Shown piece by piece: positions 9,841 to 17,151 of a DNA stretch of 64,000 bases. The stretch's first letter is position 1, and each line of letters opens with the position of its first letter. Source of the DNA: Sphingopyxis sp. LC81. GTDB taxonomy: Bacteria; Pseudomonadota; Alphaproteobacteria; Sphingomonadales; Sphingomonadaceae. The notes below the pieces were generated by a model. The model saw only the letters and a list, made by a program, of their open reading frames with translations, was not told the origin of the DNA and made no database searches. The position numbers were made by a program, and so were the translations under genes. The stretch spans positions 1 through 64,000 of the forward strand of contig NZ_JNFD01000046.1 of NCBI RefSeq assembly GCF_000756375.1. The letters are read 5' to 3'.

Positions 9841-9934
9841 CTTCGCATTGCGATCCAACATCCCCTATCTGACGGACGGAACGAAAGAGGCGGAAGCGCT
9901 GCTGACGGCGATCGAATTCGGGCAAGCCGAAAAA

Positions 9935-10011
9935 TGGTGCACCCGACAGGATTCGAACCTGTGGCCCCCAGATTAGGAATCTGATGCTCTATCCTGCTGA
10001 GCTACGGGTGC
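9935..10011 (-). tRNA. tRNA-Arg (anticodon CCU)
   Basis: The minus strand folds as a complete 77-nt tRNA. The acceptor stem GCACCCG pairs with CGGGTGC, followed by an encoded CCA. The D-arm is GCTCAGCAGGATAGAGC, the anticodon stem CAGAT/ATCTG encloses the loop TTCCTAA with anticodon CCT, and the T-arm CAGG-TTCGAAT-CCTG is canonical. Anticodon CCU reads AGG, a rare arginine codon in high-GC genomes. TTTT directly follows on the transcribed strand and may terminate it. Confidence 0.97.
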
Positions 10012-10060
10012 GCCGCCGCTCGTTTAGCGGTGCAGCGCGCAAAGCGTCAATCGCGATGGA

Positions 10061-10528
10061 TCAATTGGCCGCCTCGGGCGGGACGATCGGCACCAGCAGG
10101 GGCATCGCGGCGATCCCGTCGTCGTGCAGCGATTGCGCTTCTTCGGGCGAGGCCTGGCCATGGATCAGATCTTCGGCCGCGCGTCCTTCGTGCATCGCGC
10201 GCGCCGCATCGGCGAAATCGCGCCCGACCCAGCGCGACTGCGGCAGCATTTCGGCCTGCTTCGCGGCAATGTCGGCGAATAATTTGCGCACCAGGTCGGG
10301 CGATGGCTCGGGCGAACCCACCGGTTTGATGGGCGGCTGCACCGCCCCCTGACGGTTGGACTTGGTACCGACCCGCGGCGCCATCACCGCCTTTTTCACA
10401 TCGTCATCGCCGCACACCGGGCAGTTGATCAGCCCGCGCGCCTGCTGGTCGGAGAAACTCTCGCTGCTCGCGAACCAGGCCTCGAAACGGTGATCACCGG
10501 CGGCGCAGCAAAGGTCGAAAACGATCAA
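10061..10528 (-). CDS. DUF1178 family protein
   Basis: This 155-residue protein matches the DUF1178 family: an N-terminal IVFDLCCAAGDHRFEAWFASSESF stretch with clustered Cys/His, then NCPVCGDDDVKKAVMAP, a zinc-ribbon-like CxxC, then a helical tail with RWVGRDFADAARAMHEG. Its biochemical role is unknown. No ATG fits; homologues start at MI-F-DL, which points to TTG at 10528. It starts 2 bp after the glutaredoxin stop, so it is probably translated by coupling with that gene. The pairing with glutaredoxin fits a redox or metal-handling role, but that is only context. Confidence 0.85.
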   Translation of the reverse strand: MIVFDLCCAAGDHRFEAWFASSESFSDQQARGLINCPVCGDDDVKKAVMAPRVGTKSNRQGAVQPPIKPVGSPEPSPDLVRKLFADIAAKQAEMLPQSRWVGRDFADAARAMHEGRAAEDLIHGQASPEEAQSLHDDGIAAMPLLVPIVPPEAAN

Positions 10529-10530
10529 GG

Positions 10531-10791
10531 TCAGCCCAGTCCCAACAACGGATCGAGCCCACCGCGCGCATCGAGCGCCGCCATATCGTCGCTGCCGCCG
10601 ATATGCTTGCCGTCGATGAATATCTGCGGGACGGTGCGCGCGCCACCCGCGCGCTCGACCATCGCGTCGAACCCGGCGCGGTCCATCGTCAGGTCGATTT
10701 CCTGATATTCGACGCCCTTGCGCTCGAGCAGCGCCTTGGCGCGCGAGCAATAGGGGCAGAAGAACTTCGTAAACACTTCGATCTTGGCCAT
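10531..10791 (-). CDS. grxC: Glutaredoxin 3
   Basis: This 86-residue protein is a classical dithiol glutaredoxin. The CPYC active site is near residues 12-15 (FTKFFCPYCSRAKALL), TVPQIFIDG carries the conserved cis-Pro, and HIGGSDDMAAL forms the glutathione-binding end. It reduces protein disulfides and protein-glutathione mixed disulfides in the cytoplasm. It lies 12 bp downstream of comF and is followed after 2 bp by the DUF1178 gene, so the three form a leftward operon. Confidence 0.96.
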   Translation of the reverse strand: MAKIEVFTKFFCPYCSRAKALLERKGVEYQEIDLTMDRAGFDAMVERAGGARTVPQIFIDGKHIGGSDDMAALDARGGLDPLLGLG

Positions 10792-10803
10792 GCGGCTATC
10801 CTG

Positions 10804-11676
10804 TCATCCTTCACTCGCCATATCGGAATCCAACGAAGCAAAGTCAAATATGTTGCTTGTCATCAGGGCATCGGGAACGACGCGCGCCCAGGTGAGCGCC
10901 GACACCCGTGCGGCGCCGCTGCGCCCGAGCACCCGCGCCGCCGCGCGCAGCGTCGCACCGCTGGCATGGACGTCGTCGACCAGCACCAGATGCCGCCCCG
11001 CCGCGCGCGCCTTGGCATCGCCCGCCAGTGCAAAGGCGCCGGCGACGATCCGGTCGCGCTCGCGCCGCCCCTTGCCGCGCAGCGATGCCGTTGCCTTGGT
11101 GCGCAAAAGCAGGTGATGATCGCGCGGCGCCCCCGTCAGCCGTTCCAGTTCGTCGGCGATCAACGCCGCCTGATTGAACCCGCGCGACCACAATCGCCAG
11201 CGGTGCAACGGCACCGGAACCAGCAGCATCGCATCGATGTCTCCCAGTATCGCGAGCTGCCGTGCCATCAGCCGCGCCATCAACCGGGCATGCCCGGTCC
11301 GCCGCCCATATTTGAGGCGCAGCGCCACCGTGCGCGCGACGGGGCCATAGGCGACCGCCGCGGGCGCACCCTCGAACGGCGGCGCACTCGCCAGGCACGC
11401 GCCGCATAGGGTCGGCCCGCCGGGCAAGGCGGCGGGCAATGGAATCGAACAGCGGGAGCAGGACGGTCCATCGAGAAAGTGAAGCGACGACCAGCAGGTC
11501 AGACAGAACTGGCGGTCTTCGCCGACGATGACGCCGCAGCCGGGGCAGCGCGGCGGCAGCGCATAATCGACGATCGCACGCGCCGCGGCGCGCAATCCGC
11601 CCAGCCATGCCCCGGCCGGCGCGCCGTCTTTTTCGACATCCCCCGTCGTCGTCGCCATCACCGGCTTGTGAAGCAT
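10804..11676 (-). CDS. comF: ComF family phosphoribosyltransferase-like protein
   Basis: The protein has an N-terminal double zinc-ribbon (PPRCPGCGVIVG, FCLTCWSSL, CSRCSIPLP, LCGACLA) followed by a PRTase fold. VPVPLHRWRLWSRGFNQA is the ComF signature and HLVLVDDVHASGATL the PRPP-binding loop. ComF proteins are needed for DNA uptake in competent bacteria, probably acting with the uptake helicase/translocon; in other species the role is unclear. The start is uncertain: ATG at 11676 gives 290 residues, with GTG 11691 and ATG 11658 as alternatives, none with a good ribosome site. It is divergent from the methyltransferase gene with only about 25 bp between starts. Confidence 0.92.
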   Translation of the reverse strand: MLHKPVMATTTGDVEKDGAPAGAWLGGLRAAARAIVDYALPPRCPGCGVIVGEDRQFCLTCWSSLHFLDGPSCSRCSIPLPAALPGGPTLCGACLASAPPFEGAPAAVAYGPVARTVALRLKYGRRTGHARLMARLMARQLAILGDIDAMLLVPVPLHRWRLWSRGFNQAALIADELERLTGAPRDHHLLLRTKATASLRGKGRRERDRIVAGAFALAGDAKARAAGRHLVLVDDVHASGATLRAAARVLGRSGAARVSALTWARVVPDALMTSNIFDFASLDSDMASEG

Positions 11677-11700
11677 CGCCGGGGACGGCACAAGCGGCGC

Positions 11701-12552
11701 ATGTCGCAGCCTCCCCGCCCGCTATTCTCCCCGGCCCGCCACCGCGCCCAGCGCGACCGCATGGCGCACCTGCCCGCATCGGCCAATTTCCTCGCGCCGC
11801 TCATCGCCGAAACCCTGCTCGACCGGCTGGCGATGGTGACGCGCGAGTTTTCCCGCACATTGCTGATCGGCGCGCACGACGCGGCGCTCGCCGATCATCT
11901 GCGCGCGACCGGCACCACCCTCACCATCGCTGAGGCGGGGCCGCGCCTTGCCGCCGGAACCGGCGCCATCGCGGTCGAGGCCGACGCGATCGACCTGCCC
12001 TTCGCCAGTTTCGATCTCATCATCTGGCCCGGCGGGCTCGATAGCGTCAACGACGTCCCCGGCGCGCTGCTCCGCCTCCGCGCGCTGCTCGCCCCCGACG
12101 GCCTGCTGCTCGGCGCCTTCGTCGGCGACGGCAGCCTGCCCCGGCTGCGCCGGGCGGTGATGACCGATGGCGTGCGTTCGATCGCGCGGCTGCATCCGCA
12201 GATCGACCTCGCCGCGATGGGCAATCTGCTCCAGCGCGTCGGCTTCACCCTGCCCGTTGTCGATGTCGACGCGCTGACGGTGCGTTATGGCGACTGGTTC
12301 GCGCTGGTGCGCGACCTGCGCGCCGCCGACCTGTCGAGCCGGCTCGCGCCCGCGCCGCCGCCCCTGACGCGCGAGGAAACCGAGCGGATTGCCGCCGCTT
12401 TCGCGGGGCAGGCCGATCCCGACGGCCGGATTGCCGAAACCTTCCGCCTGATCCATTTCAGCGGTTGGGCGCCGCATCCCGACCAGCCGCAACCCGCGCG
12501 GCGCGGCAGCGGCACCGCCTCGCTCGCCGAAGCGCTCAAGCCGAAAGATTAG
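11701..12552 (+). CDS. SAM-dependent methyltransferase of the NDUFAF5/BioC type
   Basis: This 283-residue protein starts with RPLFSPARHRAQRDRM, which corresponds to the conserved IFDR...RDRAA start of alphaproteobacterial NDUFAF5-like proteins. A class I methyltransferase core follows: LLIGAHDAALADHL as motif I, VEADAIDLPFASFDLIIWPGGLDSVNDVPGALLR for the middle motifs, then the post-core segment VDVDALTVRY. In mitochondria NDUFAF5 hydroxylates an arginine of complex I; bacterial members are uncharacterised. The glycine-rich motif I is weak (IGAHD), so cofactor use needs testing. It converges with mutT, overlapping its stop by 4 bp. Confidence 0.85.
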   Translation: MSQPPRPLFSPARHRAQRDRMAHLPASANFLAPLIAETLLDRLAMVTREFSRTLLIGAHDAALADHLRATGTTLTIAEAGPRLAAGTGAIAVEADAIDLPFASFDLIIWPGGLDSVNDVPGALLRLRALLAPDGLLLGAFVGDGSLPRLRRAVMTDGVRSIARLHPQIDLAAMGNLLQRVGFTLPVVDVDALTVRYGDWFALVRDLRAADLSSRLAPAPPPLTREETERIAAAFAGQADPDGRIAETFRLIHFSGWAPHPDQPQPARRGSGTASLAEALKPKD

Positions 12553-12977
12553 ATCAGCGCCTCCAGCAGGCCGATCAGCGGCTTGTCGGCGGGCGGCATG
12601 TCGAGGCCGTGCAGTTCGACGGGGCGCACCCAGCGCAGCGCGCTGGCGTGCTGTGCCGCCGGCGTCCCGCGCCATTTGCGGCACACGTAAAGCAACAGCA
12701 GCAGATGCCGGTCGCCGAGCATGTCGCTCGCGAAGCAGGCGGGCGCGAGGCAGGCGTGATCGACATCGATCGCAAGTTCCTCGCCCAGTTCGCGGATCAA
12801 CGCCTGCTCGGGCGTCTCGCCGGGTTCCAGCTTGCCGCCGGGGAATTCCCACAATCCCGCCATCGACAGACCTTCGGGACGCTGCTGGACAAGCAGCCTT
12901 CCGTCGCGGTCGACGAGCGCCGCCGCCACGACAACGAGCGAGCTTTTCTGCGGCTTTCCGGGGTCTGGCACGGACAA
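12549..12977 (-). CDS. mutT: Nudix hydrolase, MutT-type 8-oxo-dGTP diphosphatase
   Basis: This 142-residue protein carries a complete Nudix box around residues 47-69 (GGKLEPGETPEQALIRELGEEL), preceded by LLVQQRPEGLSMAGLWEFPGG, the form seen in MutT. It hydrolyses oxidised dGTP before it is used by DNA polymerase. The C-terminal LRWVRPVELHGLDMPPADKPLIGLL also matches MutT. The gene is monocistronic in appearance, converges with the methyltransferase and is divergent from the pilin gene. Confidence 0.93.
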   Translation of the reverse strand: MSVPDPGKPQKSSLVVVAAALVDRDGRLLVQQRPEGLSMAGLWEFPGGKLEPGETPEQALIRELGEELAIDVDHACLAPACFASDMLGDRHLLLLLYVCRKWRGTPAAQHASALRWVRPVELHGLDMPPADKPLIGLLEALI

Positions 12978-13043
12978 ATTGTTAACCTTCCTGTGTCAAT
13001 ATGGGCACCCTCGGGAACTATAATTTCAGTCAGGGGTGGAACA

Positions 13044-13214
13044 ATGCGAAACTTTTACAGGCTGATGCGGTCGACCAGGGCCGCCACAGCCGTCGAATAC
13101 GGGCTGATCCTGGCCCTTATCTTTTTGGCGGCCGTAGTTGCGGTAGGCAATGTCGCCAATTCCACCGTGGGCATGTGGAATAACGTTTCGACCGCGGCTC
13201 AGAATAATATGTAG
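13044..13214 (+). CDS. Flp family type IVb pilin (first copy)
   Basis: This 56-residue prepilin begins MRNFYRLMRSTRAATAVEYG. The G/A-x4-E-Y prepilin peptidase motif (AATAVEYGLI) is followed by a single hydrophobic helix (LILALIFLAAVVAVGNV), as in Flp/Fap pilins assembled by Tad systems. An AGGGGTGGA ribosome site precedes the ATG. It is followed 147 bp later by a second pilin gene. No Tad secretion or prepilin peptidase genes are in this window. Confidence 0.93.
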   Translation: MRNFYRLMRSTRAATAVEYGLILALIFLAAVVAVGNVANSTVGMWNNVSTAAQNNM

Positions 13215-13361
13215 CGCCGGAACCGCCGTCCCTTTTCGGGGCTGCCACGCACCGGTTTTGGGCGGATGCCATTAAGATTTTCAAAACCTATTCGCCCTAA
13301 ACCCCCAAATGTTGACCCAGACCAGACCGTCAACAGGGTAAGTGAAATCAGGAGACCAGAC

Positions 13362-13544
13362 ATGAAGTTCATCAAGAAATTCGTCCGCGACACCAAGGCC
13401 GCGACCGCCATTGAATACGGCCTGATCGCCGCTCTGATCGCCGTCGCCGGCATCGCCGCGATGGGCGCCGTTGGCAACAGCGTCACCAACACCTTCAACA
13501 AGGTTAACAACGGCCTGTCGACCACCTCGACGACGACCCCGTAA
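13362..13544 (+). CDS. Flp family type IVb pilin (second copy)
   Basis: This 60-residue prepilin (KFVRDTKAATAIEYGLIAAL) is a paralogue of the preceding one and has the same processing motif and hydrophobic helix. The tail is rich in Thr and Ser (GLSTTSTTTP). The ATG has a CAGGAGA ribosome site 6 bp upstream. A strong terminator follows 22 bp after the stop. The two pilins may have different abundance or roles in one fibre; this is inference. Confidence 0.94.
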   Translation: MKFIKKFVRDTKAATAIEYGLIAALIAVAGIAAMGAVGNSVTNTFNKVNNGLSTTSTTTP

Positions 13545-13560
13545 GTGGTCGCAACTGAAT

Positions 13561-13596
13561 AAAAAAGGGGCGGTGGAAACACCGCCCCTTTTTTTT
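13561..13596. terminator. Rho-independent terminator after the pilins
   Basis: A 9-bp GC stem (GGGGCGGTG/CACCGCCCC) with a GAAA tetraloop is flanked by A6 on the left and T8 on the right. It can act on both strands and separates the rightward pilin gene from the leftward protease gene. Confidence 0.96.
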
Positions 13597-13602
13597 GTCC
13601 CG

Positions 13603-15114
13603 TCAGCGGCTGGCGTAGACGACGATCTTCACCTTTTGCCCCGGCGTCAGCCGGCTGCTCGCGGTCAGGCGGTTGAGCACCTGGAACCGTTCGGTCTGAT
13701 AATTGCTATAGGCCATTCGCCGCGCGAGGCTGGCGAGTGTATCGCCGCGCCCGACAGTCACGACATCGATCCGCCGCGGCCTGATCGCCGCCGCTTCCGC
13801 CGTGCTCAGGCGCCGGACGCTGCTGAACATCGAATTGAACACGCTGCCGCCACCCGCCTGCGTCAGCGCGACGAAGTGAAACGCGCTGCTGCGAGAAAAT
13901 TCATAAGCGAAGACGGTGACATCGACCTGCCCCGACTGGGTATTCACGCGTGCGGTTGAATAGGATGCCGGGATGCCGTTCACCGTCGTGCGCTGGATCG
14001 CGCCGGGGCTGATCGACGCGTTACCCGCCACCGCCCTGAACGCGGCGGCGATATAGGCATTCATGTCGCCGCTGTACGGCCCCGTCGTGAACTGCGCTTG
14101 CCCGCCATTGCCGCTGACCGACACCGCATCGGCGGCGTTCTGCATGCCATAGCCGTTCGGCACCGTGAAACGCAGCCGGAGATCGGGGTGCAGGAAATCC
14201 CGCCCCTCGACCACGCCCTGCGCCGGATCGTCGCCATAAAGCACATTATCGATCGAAGCGAGAAAGGCATCGGCGTTGCGGTTACCGCCGCTGCCGCCCG
14301 CCCGGCTCGCCAGCGTCTGCGCGTTGCGCACGCGCGATGCGGGGTCGGGGTGAGTGCTCGCCCATTCGGGCAACGAGCGCGCGTCGCCGCCCGACAGGCG
14401 CGCGTCGAGCGTCGTCTGGTTGGCGAGGCTCGTCAGCATCGTCGACAGCGCCATCGTGTCATAGCCCGCGCTGCGCAGATATTGGACGCCGAGCTGGTCG
14501 GCCTGCAATTCCTGGCTGCGCGAAAAGCCCAGCGTCGCAAGCTGTGCCACGCGCATCGAATTATTCTGGAGCAAGCCGCCGAGGCCGCCGAGCAGCCCGC
14601 CATTGTCACCAATCGCCCCACCCAGCACCGCGCCGAGCACGCCGAGGATCTGGTTGCGCGTCGCCGCCGACTGGCGCTTCTTGCTGTGCTGCGCCGCGAC
14701 ATGGCCGACCTCGTGCCCGAGCACGCCCGCGAGTTCGGCCTCGTCGTTCATCAGCGCCATCAACTGGCGCGTCACGTAAACATAGCCCCCCGGGATCGCG
14801 AAGGCGTTGTTCACCGGCGAATTGAGCAAGGTGACGGTGAAATCGCTTGGGCTACGCGACAGGCCCGACTGAACGGCGATATTCTGTCCGACGCGGTTCA
14901 CATAGGCGGCCTGCGGGCCGTTGTAGGCGCCTCCGAATTCGGCCATCAGCTGCGGATGCGCGTCGGTGCCCTGCTTGCGTTCGGCGGGCGAAATGCTCGT
15001 CGCGGTCTTGATCGCCTTCAGCTGCGCATCGGCAACCCCGGTCAAGGCCAGGCTGCCGAGCGCTGCCGATGCCGCCAGCTTGATCGCCAGCCCGTTTTTC
15101 GTCTTCCGGGTCAT
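13603..15114 (-). CDS. M48 family metalloprotease with C-terminal LysM domain, exported
   Basis: This 503-residue protein has a signal peptide (LAIKLAASAALGSLALTGVADA), a zinc protease domain with HEVGH at residues 134-138 and the third-ligand ExxxD at 202-206 (QELQADQLG). The C-terminal ~55 residues form a LysM-like domain (VGRGDTLASLARRMAY... LTPGQKVKIVVYASR). It is thus a periplasmic BepA/LoiP-type protease, probably in outer-membrane protein quality control, tethered to peptidoglycan by LysM. The open frame extends far upstream, but ATG 15114 has a GGGAGG ribosome site and directly begins the signal peptide. Confidence 0.92.
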   Translation of the reverse strand: MTRKTKNGLAIKLAASAALGSLALTGVADAQLKAIKTATSISPAERKQGTDAHPQLMAEFGGAYNGPQAAYVNRVGQNIAVQSGLSRSPSDFTVTLLNSPVNNAFAIPGGYVYVTRQLMALMNDEAELAGVLGHEVGHVAAQHSKKRQSAATRNQILGVLGAVLGGAIGDNGGLLGGLGGLLQNNSMRVAQLATLGFSRSQELQADQLGVQYLRSAGYDTMALSTMLTSLANQTTLDARLSGGDARSLPEWASTHPDPASRVRNAQTLASRAGGSGGNRNADAFLASIDNVLYGDDPAQGVVEGRDFLHPDLRLRFTVPNGYGMQNAADAVSVSGNGGQAQFTTGPYSGDMNAYIAAAFRAVAGNASISPGAIQRTTVNGIPASYSTARVNTQSGQVDVTVFAYEFSRSSAFHFVALTQAGGGSVFNSMFSSVRRLSTAEAAAIRPRRIDVVTVGRGDTLASLARRMAYSNYQTERFQVLNRLTASSRLTPGQKVKIVVYASR

Positions 15115-15242
15115 TGCCGCGCCTCCCTTATGCTTCTGGTCATCAAGGAATATCCTCGATTCACGACAAGGCAAGCCGCGCCATAGCCCGGACTTGTCAT
15201 TGCCTTGATCGGGAACGCAAATGCGCGCGATCGGGTTCCGGT

Positions 15243-16190
15243 TCAGGCGCGGCCCATGGCGAGGAATTTTTCCTCGCGCGCCGCGAGCAACGTCTCGCGC
15301 GGCAATCCTGCCAACGCGCCCAGTTCCTGCTCGATCGCATCGCCAAGCGCCGCAATCGCGACTTCGGGCGCGCGATGCGCGCCGCCGACGGGTTCGGTGA
15401 CGATGCGGTCGATGACCTTCAGCCCCAGCAGATCCTGCGCCGACATTTTCATCGCCGCGGCGGCGTCGGCCGCCTTGTCCGACGTGCGCCACAGGATCGA
15501 CGCGCAGCCTTCGGGCGAAATCACCGAATAGACGGCATGTTCGAACATCAGCACGCGGTTCGCGGCGGCAAGCGCGATCGCGCCGCCCGAGCCGCCCTCG
15601 CCAACCACCGCGGCGACCATCGGCACGCCGAGCGCCAGGCATTGTTCGGTCGACCGTGCGATCGCTTCGGCCTGCCCGCGCTCTTCGGCCTGGATTCCGG
15701 GAAAGGCCCCCGAGGTGTCGACCAAAGTCACCACCGGCAGCCCGAAACGGTCGGCAAGCTGCATCAGGCGGATCGCCTTGCGATAGCCCTCGGGCTTCGC
15801 CATCCCGAAATTATGCTTCATCCGCGACGGAATATCGTCGCCCTTTTCGTGGCCGATGACCATCACGCGGCGGCCGCGGAATCGCGCCATTCCGCCCAAA
15901 ATCGCCTGATCGTCGCCGAAGTTGCGGTCGCCGGCCAGCGGCATCCAGTCGTCGAACAGGCCGGCGACATAATGTTTGAAATGCGGGCGGTCAGGGTGGC
16001 GCGCGACCTGCGTCTTTTGCCAGGGCGTCAGTTTCGAATAGATTTCACGCAGCAATTTCGAGGACTTGCCCTCAAGCTGCGCGATATCATTATCGATGTT
16101 GAGCGTCGGGTCGTCCCCCATTTCGCGCAATTCGGCAATCTGTCGATCGAGCGCGGCGACCTGTTTTTCGAAATCCAGAAAGGCTGTCAT
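15243..16190 (-). CDS. accA: Acetyl-CoA carboxylase carboxyltransferase subunit alpha
   Basis: This 315-residue protein is full-length AccA. It has the N-terminal coiled region (FEKQVAALDRQIAELREM), RHPDRPHFKHYVAGLFDDW, the crotonase-fold core with GHEKGDD, VTLVDTSGAFPGIQAEERGQ and VGEGGSGGAIALA, and SVISPEGCASILWR. With AccD it transfers the carboxyl group from biotin to acetyl-CoA, giving malonyl-CoA for fatty acid synthesis in the cytoplasm. xerD lies 11 bp upstream on the same strand, so the two may be co-transcribed. Confidence 0.98.
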   Translation of the reverse strand: MTAFLDFEKQVAALDRQIAELREMGDDPTLNIDNDIAQLEGKSSKLLREIYSKLTPWQKTQVARHPDRPHFKHYVAGLFDDWMPLAGDRNFGDDQAILGGMARFRGRRVMVIGHEKGDDIPSRMKHNFGMAKPEGYRKAIRLMQLADRFGLPVVTLVDTSGAFPGIQAEERGQAEAIARSTEQCLALGVPMVAAVVGEGGSGGAIALAAANRVLMFEHAVYSVISPEGCASILWRTSDKAADAAAAMKMSAQDLLGLKVIDRIVTEPVGGAHRAPEVAIAALGDAIEQELGALAGLPRETLLAAREEKFLAMGRA

Positions 16191-16201
16191 GGCGGAGAGC
16201 G

Positions 16202-17125
16202 CTAGGACGAAGGCGCGGCAACGTCAACTTCGGGGTGGGCGCCATCCATCCGCGCCAGCGGATGCCGTTTGTTGACCAGTTCGACGAGGCGGCGGCTATC
16301 GACATGCGTGTAAATTTCGGTCGTCGCGATATCGGCGTGGCCGAGCATCAATTGCAGCGCGCGCAGATCGGCCCCGCCCTCGAGCAGATGCGTGGCGAAC
16401 GCGTGGCGCAGCACATGCGGGCTGATCGCGGTCGGGTCGATCCCGGCGCGCGCGGCAAGGTCGCGCAGCATCTGGAACAGCCGCACGCGCGAGATGTGCG
16501 CCTTGCCCGACGGGAACAGCCAGAGCGATCCATCGGCGATGAGCGGCAGCCAGCGATCGAGCGCCGTGCGCGCCCGTTCAGACAGCGGGACCAGACGTTC
16601 CTTGTCGCCTTTCCCGCGGATGATCAGAAATTCGCGCTCGCCGGCCATCGCGCGGCGGGGCAGCGACACCAGTTCGCTGGCGCGGAGGCCCGAACCGTAG
16701 AGAAGCTCGAGCAGCAGTAGCATCCGCACCGCCGCCGCGGGCGGCGCCTCACCCGCCGCTTCCTCCTCGGCCTGGTCGAACAATCGCTCGACATGGTCAT
16801 GGGTCAGGATACGCGGCAATGGCCGGCGCGTCGCGGGCCGCGCGATATCGAGCGCCGGATTGTCCGCGCGCTCGCCCTCATCGAGCAGAAAAGCGAAAAA
16901 CTGGCGCAGCGCCGACAGCTTGCGCGCGGCGCTGCTTGCCGCAAGCGACTGATAATCCGCCATCAATTTGCGCAGCGCCGCCGCATCGGCGTCGGCTAGC
17001 CGGCCCTGCCCCCACTCCGCCGCCTGTTCCAGATCGCGGCGATAGGCGGCCAGCGTGTTGCGCGAGGCGCCGCGCTCGGCCGCCATCATTTCGAGGAAGC
17101 GGTCGATCAGCGCCGCGTCAGACAT
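16202..17125 (-). CDS. xerD: Tyrosine recombinase XerD
   Basis: This 307-residue protein has the Xer core-binding domain (residues 1-95) and the tyrosine recombinase catalytic domain with all six catalytic residues visible: Arg148 (GSGLRASEL), Lys172 (GKGDKER), His237, Arg240 (HVLRHAFATHLL), His263 (LGHADIATTEIY) and Tyr272. Length and the THVDSRRLVELVNKRHPLA tail match XerD, which with XerC resolves chromosome dimers at dif. It sits between housekeeping genes with no att repeats, so it is not a phage integrase. Confidence 0.93.
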   Translation of the reverse strand: MSDAALIDRFLEMMAAERGASRNTLAAYRRDLEQAAEWGQGRLADADAAALRKLMADYQSLAASSAARKLSALRQFFAFLLDEGERADNPALDIARPATRRPLPRILTHDHVERLFDQAEEEAAGEAPPAAAVRMLLLLELLYGSGLRASELVSLPRRAMAGEREFLIIRGKGDKERLVPLSERARTALDRWLPLIADGSLWLFPSGKAHISRVRLFQMLRDLAARAGIDPTAISPHVLRHAFATHLLEGGADLRALQLMLGHADIATTEIYTHVDSRRLVELVNKRHPLARMDGAHPEVDVAAPSS

Positions 17126-17151
17126 CGCCGATGTCCGGCAGCTTTATGGGC

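Noticed and set aside
9935-10011. The tRNA-Arg gene as an island insertion site.
   Set aside because: Both flanks are housekeeping or local genes; no integrase, direct repeat of the tRNA 3' end or shift in composition is visible.
16202-17125. The tyrosine recombinase as a phage or island integrase.
   Set aside because: It matches XerD in length and motifs, lies beside accA, and no att-like repeats or phage genes are present.
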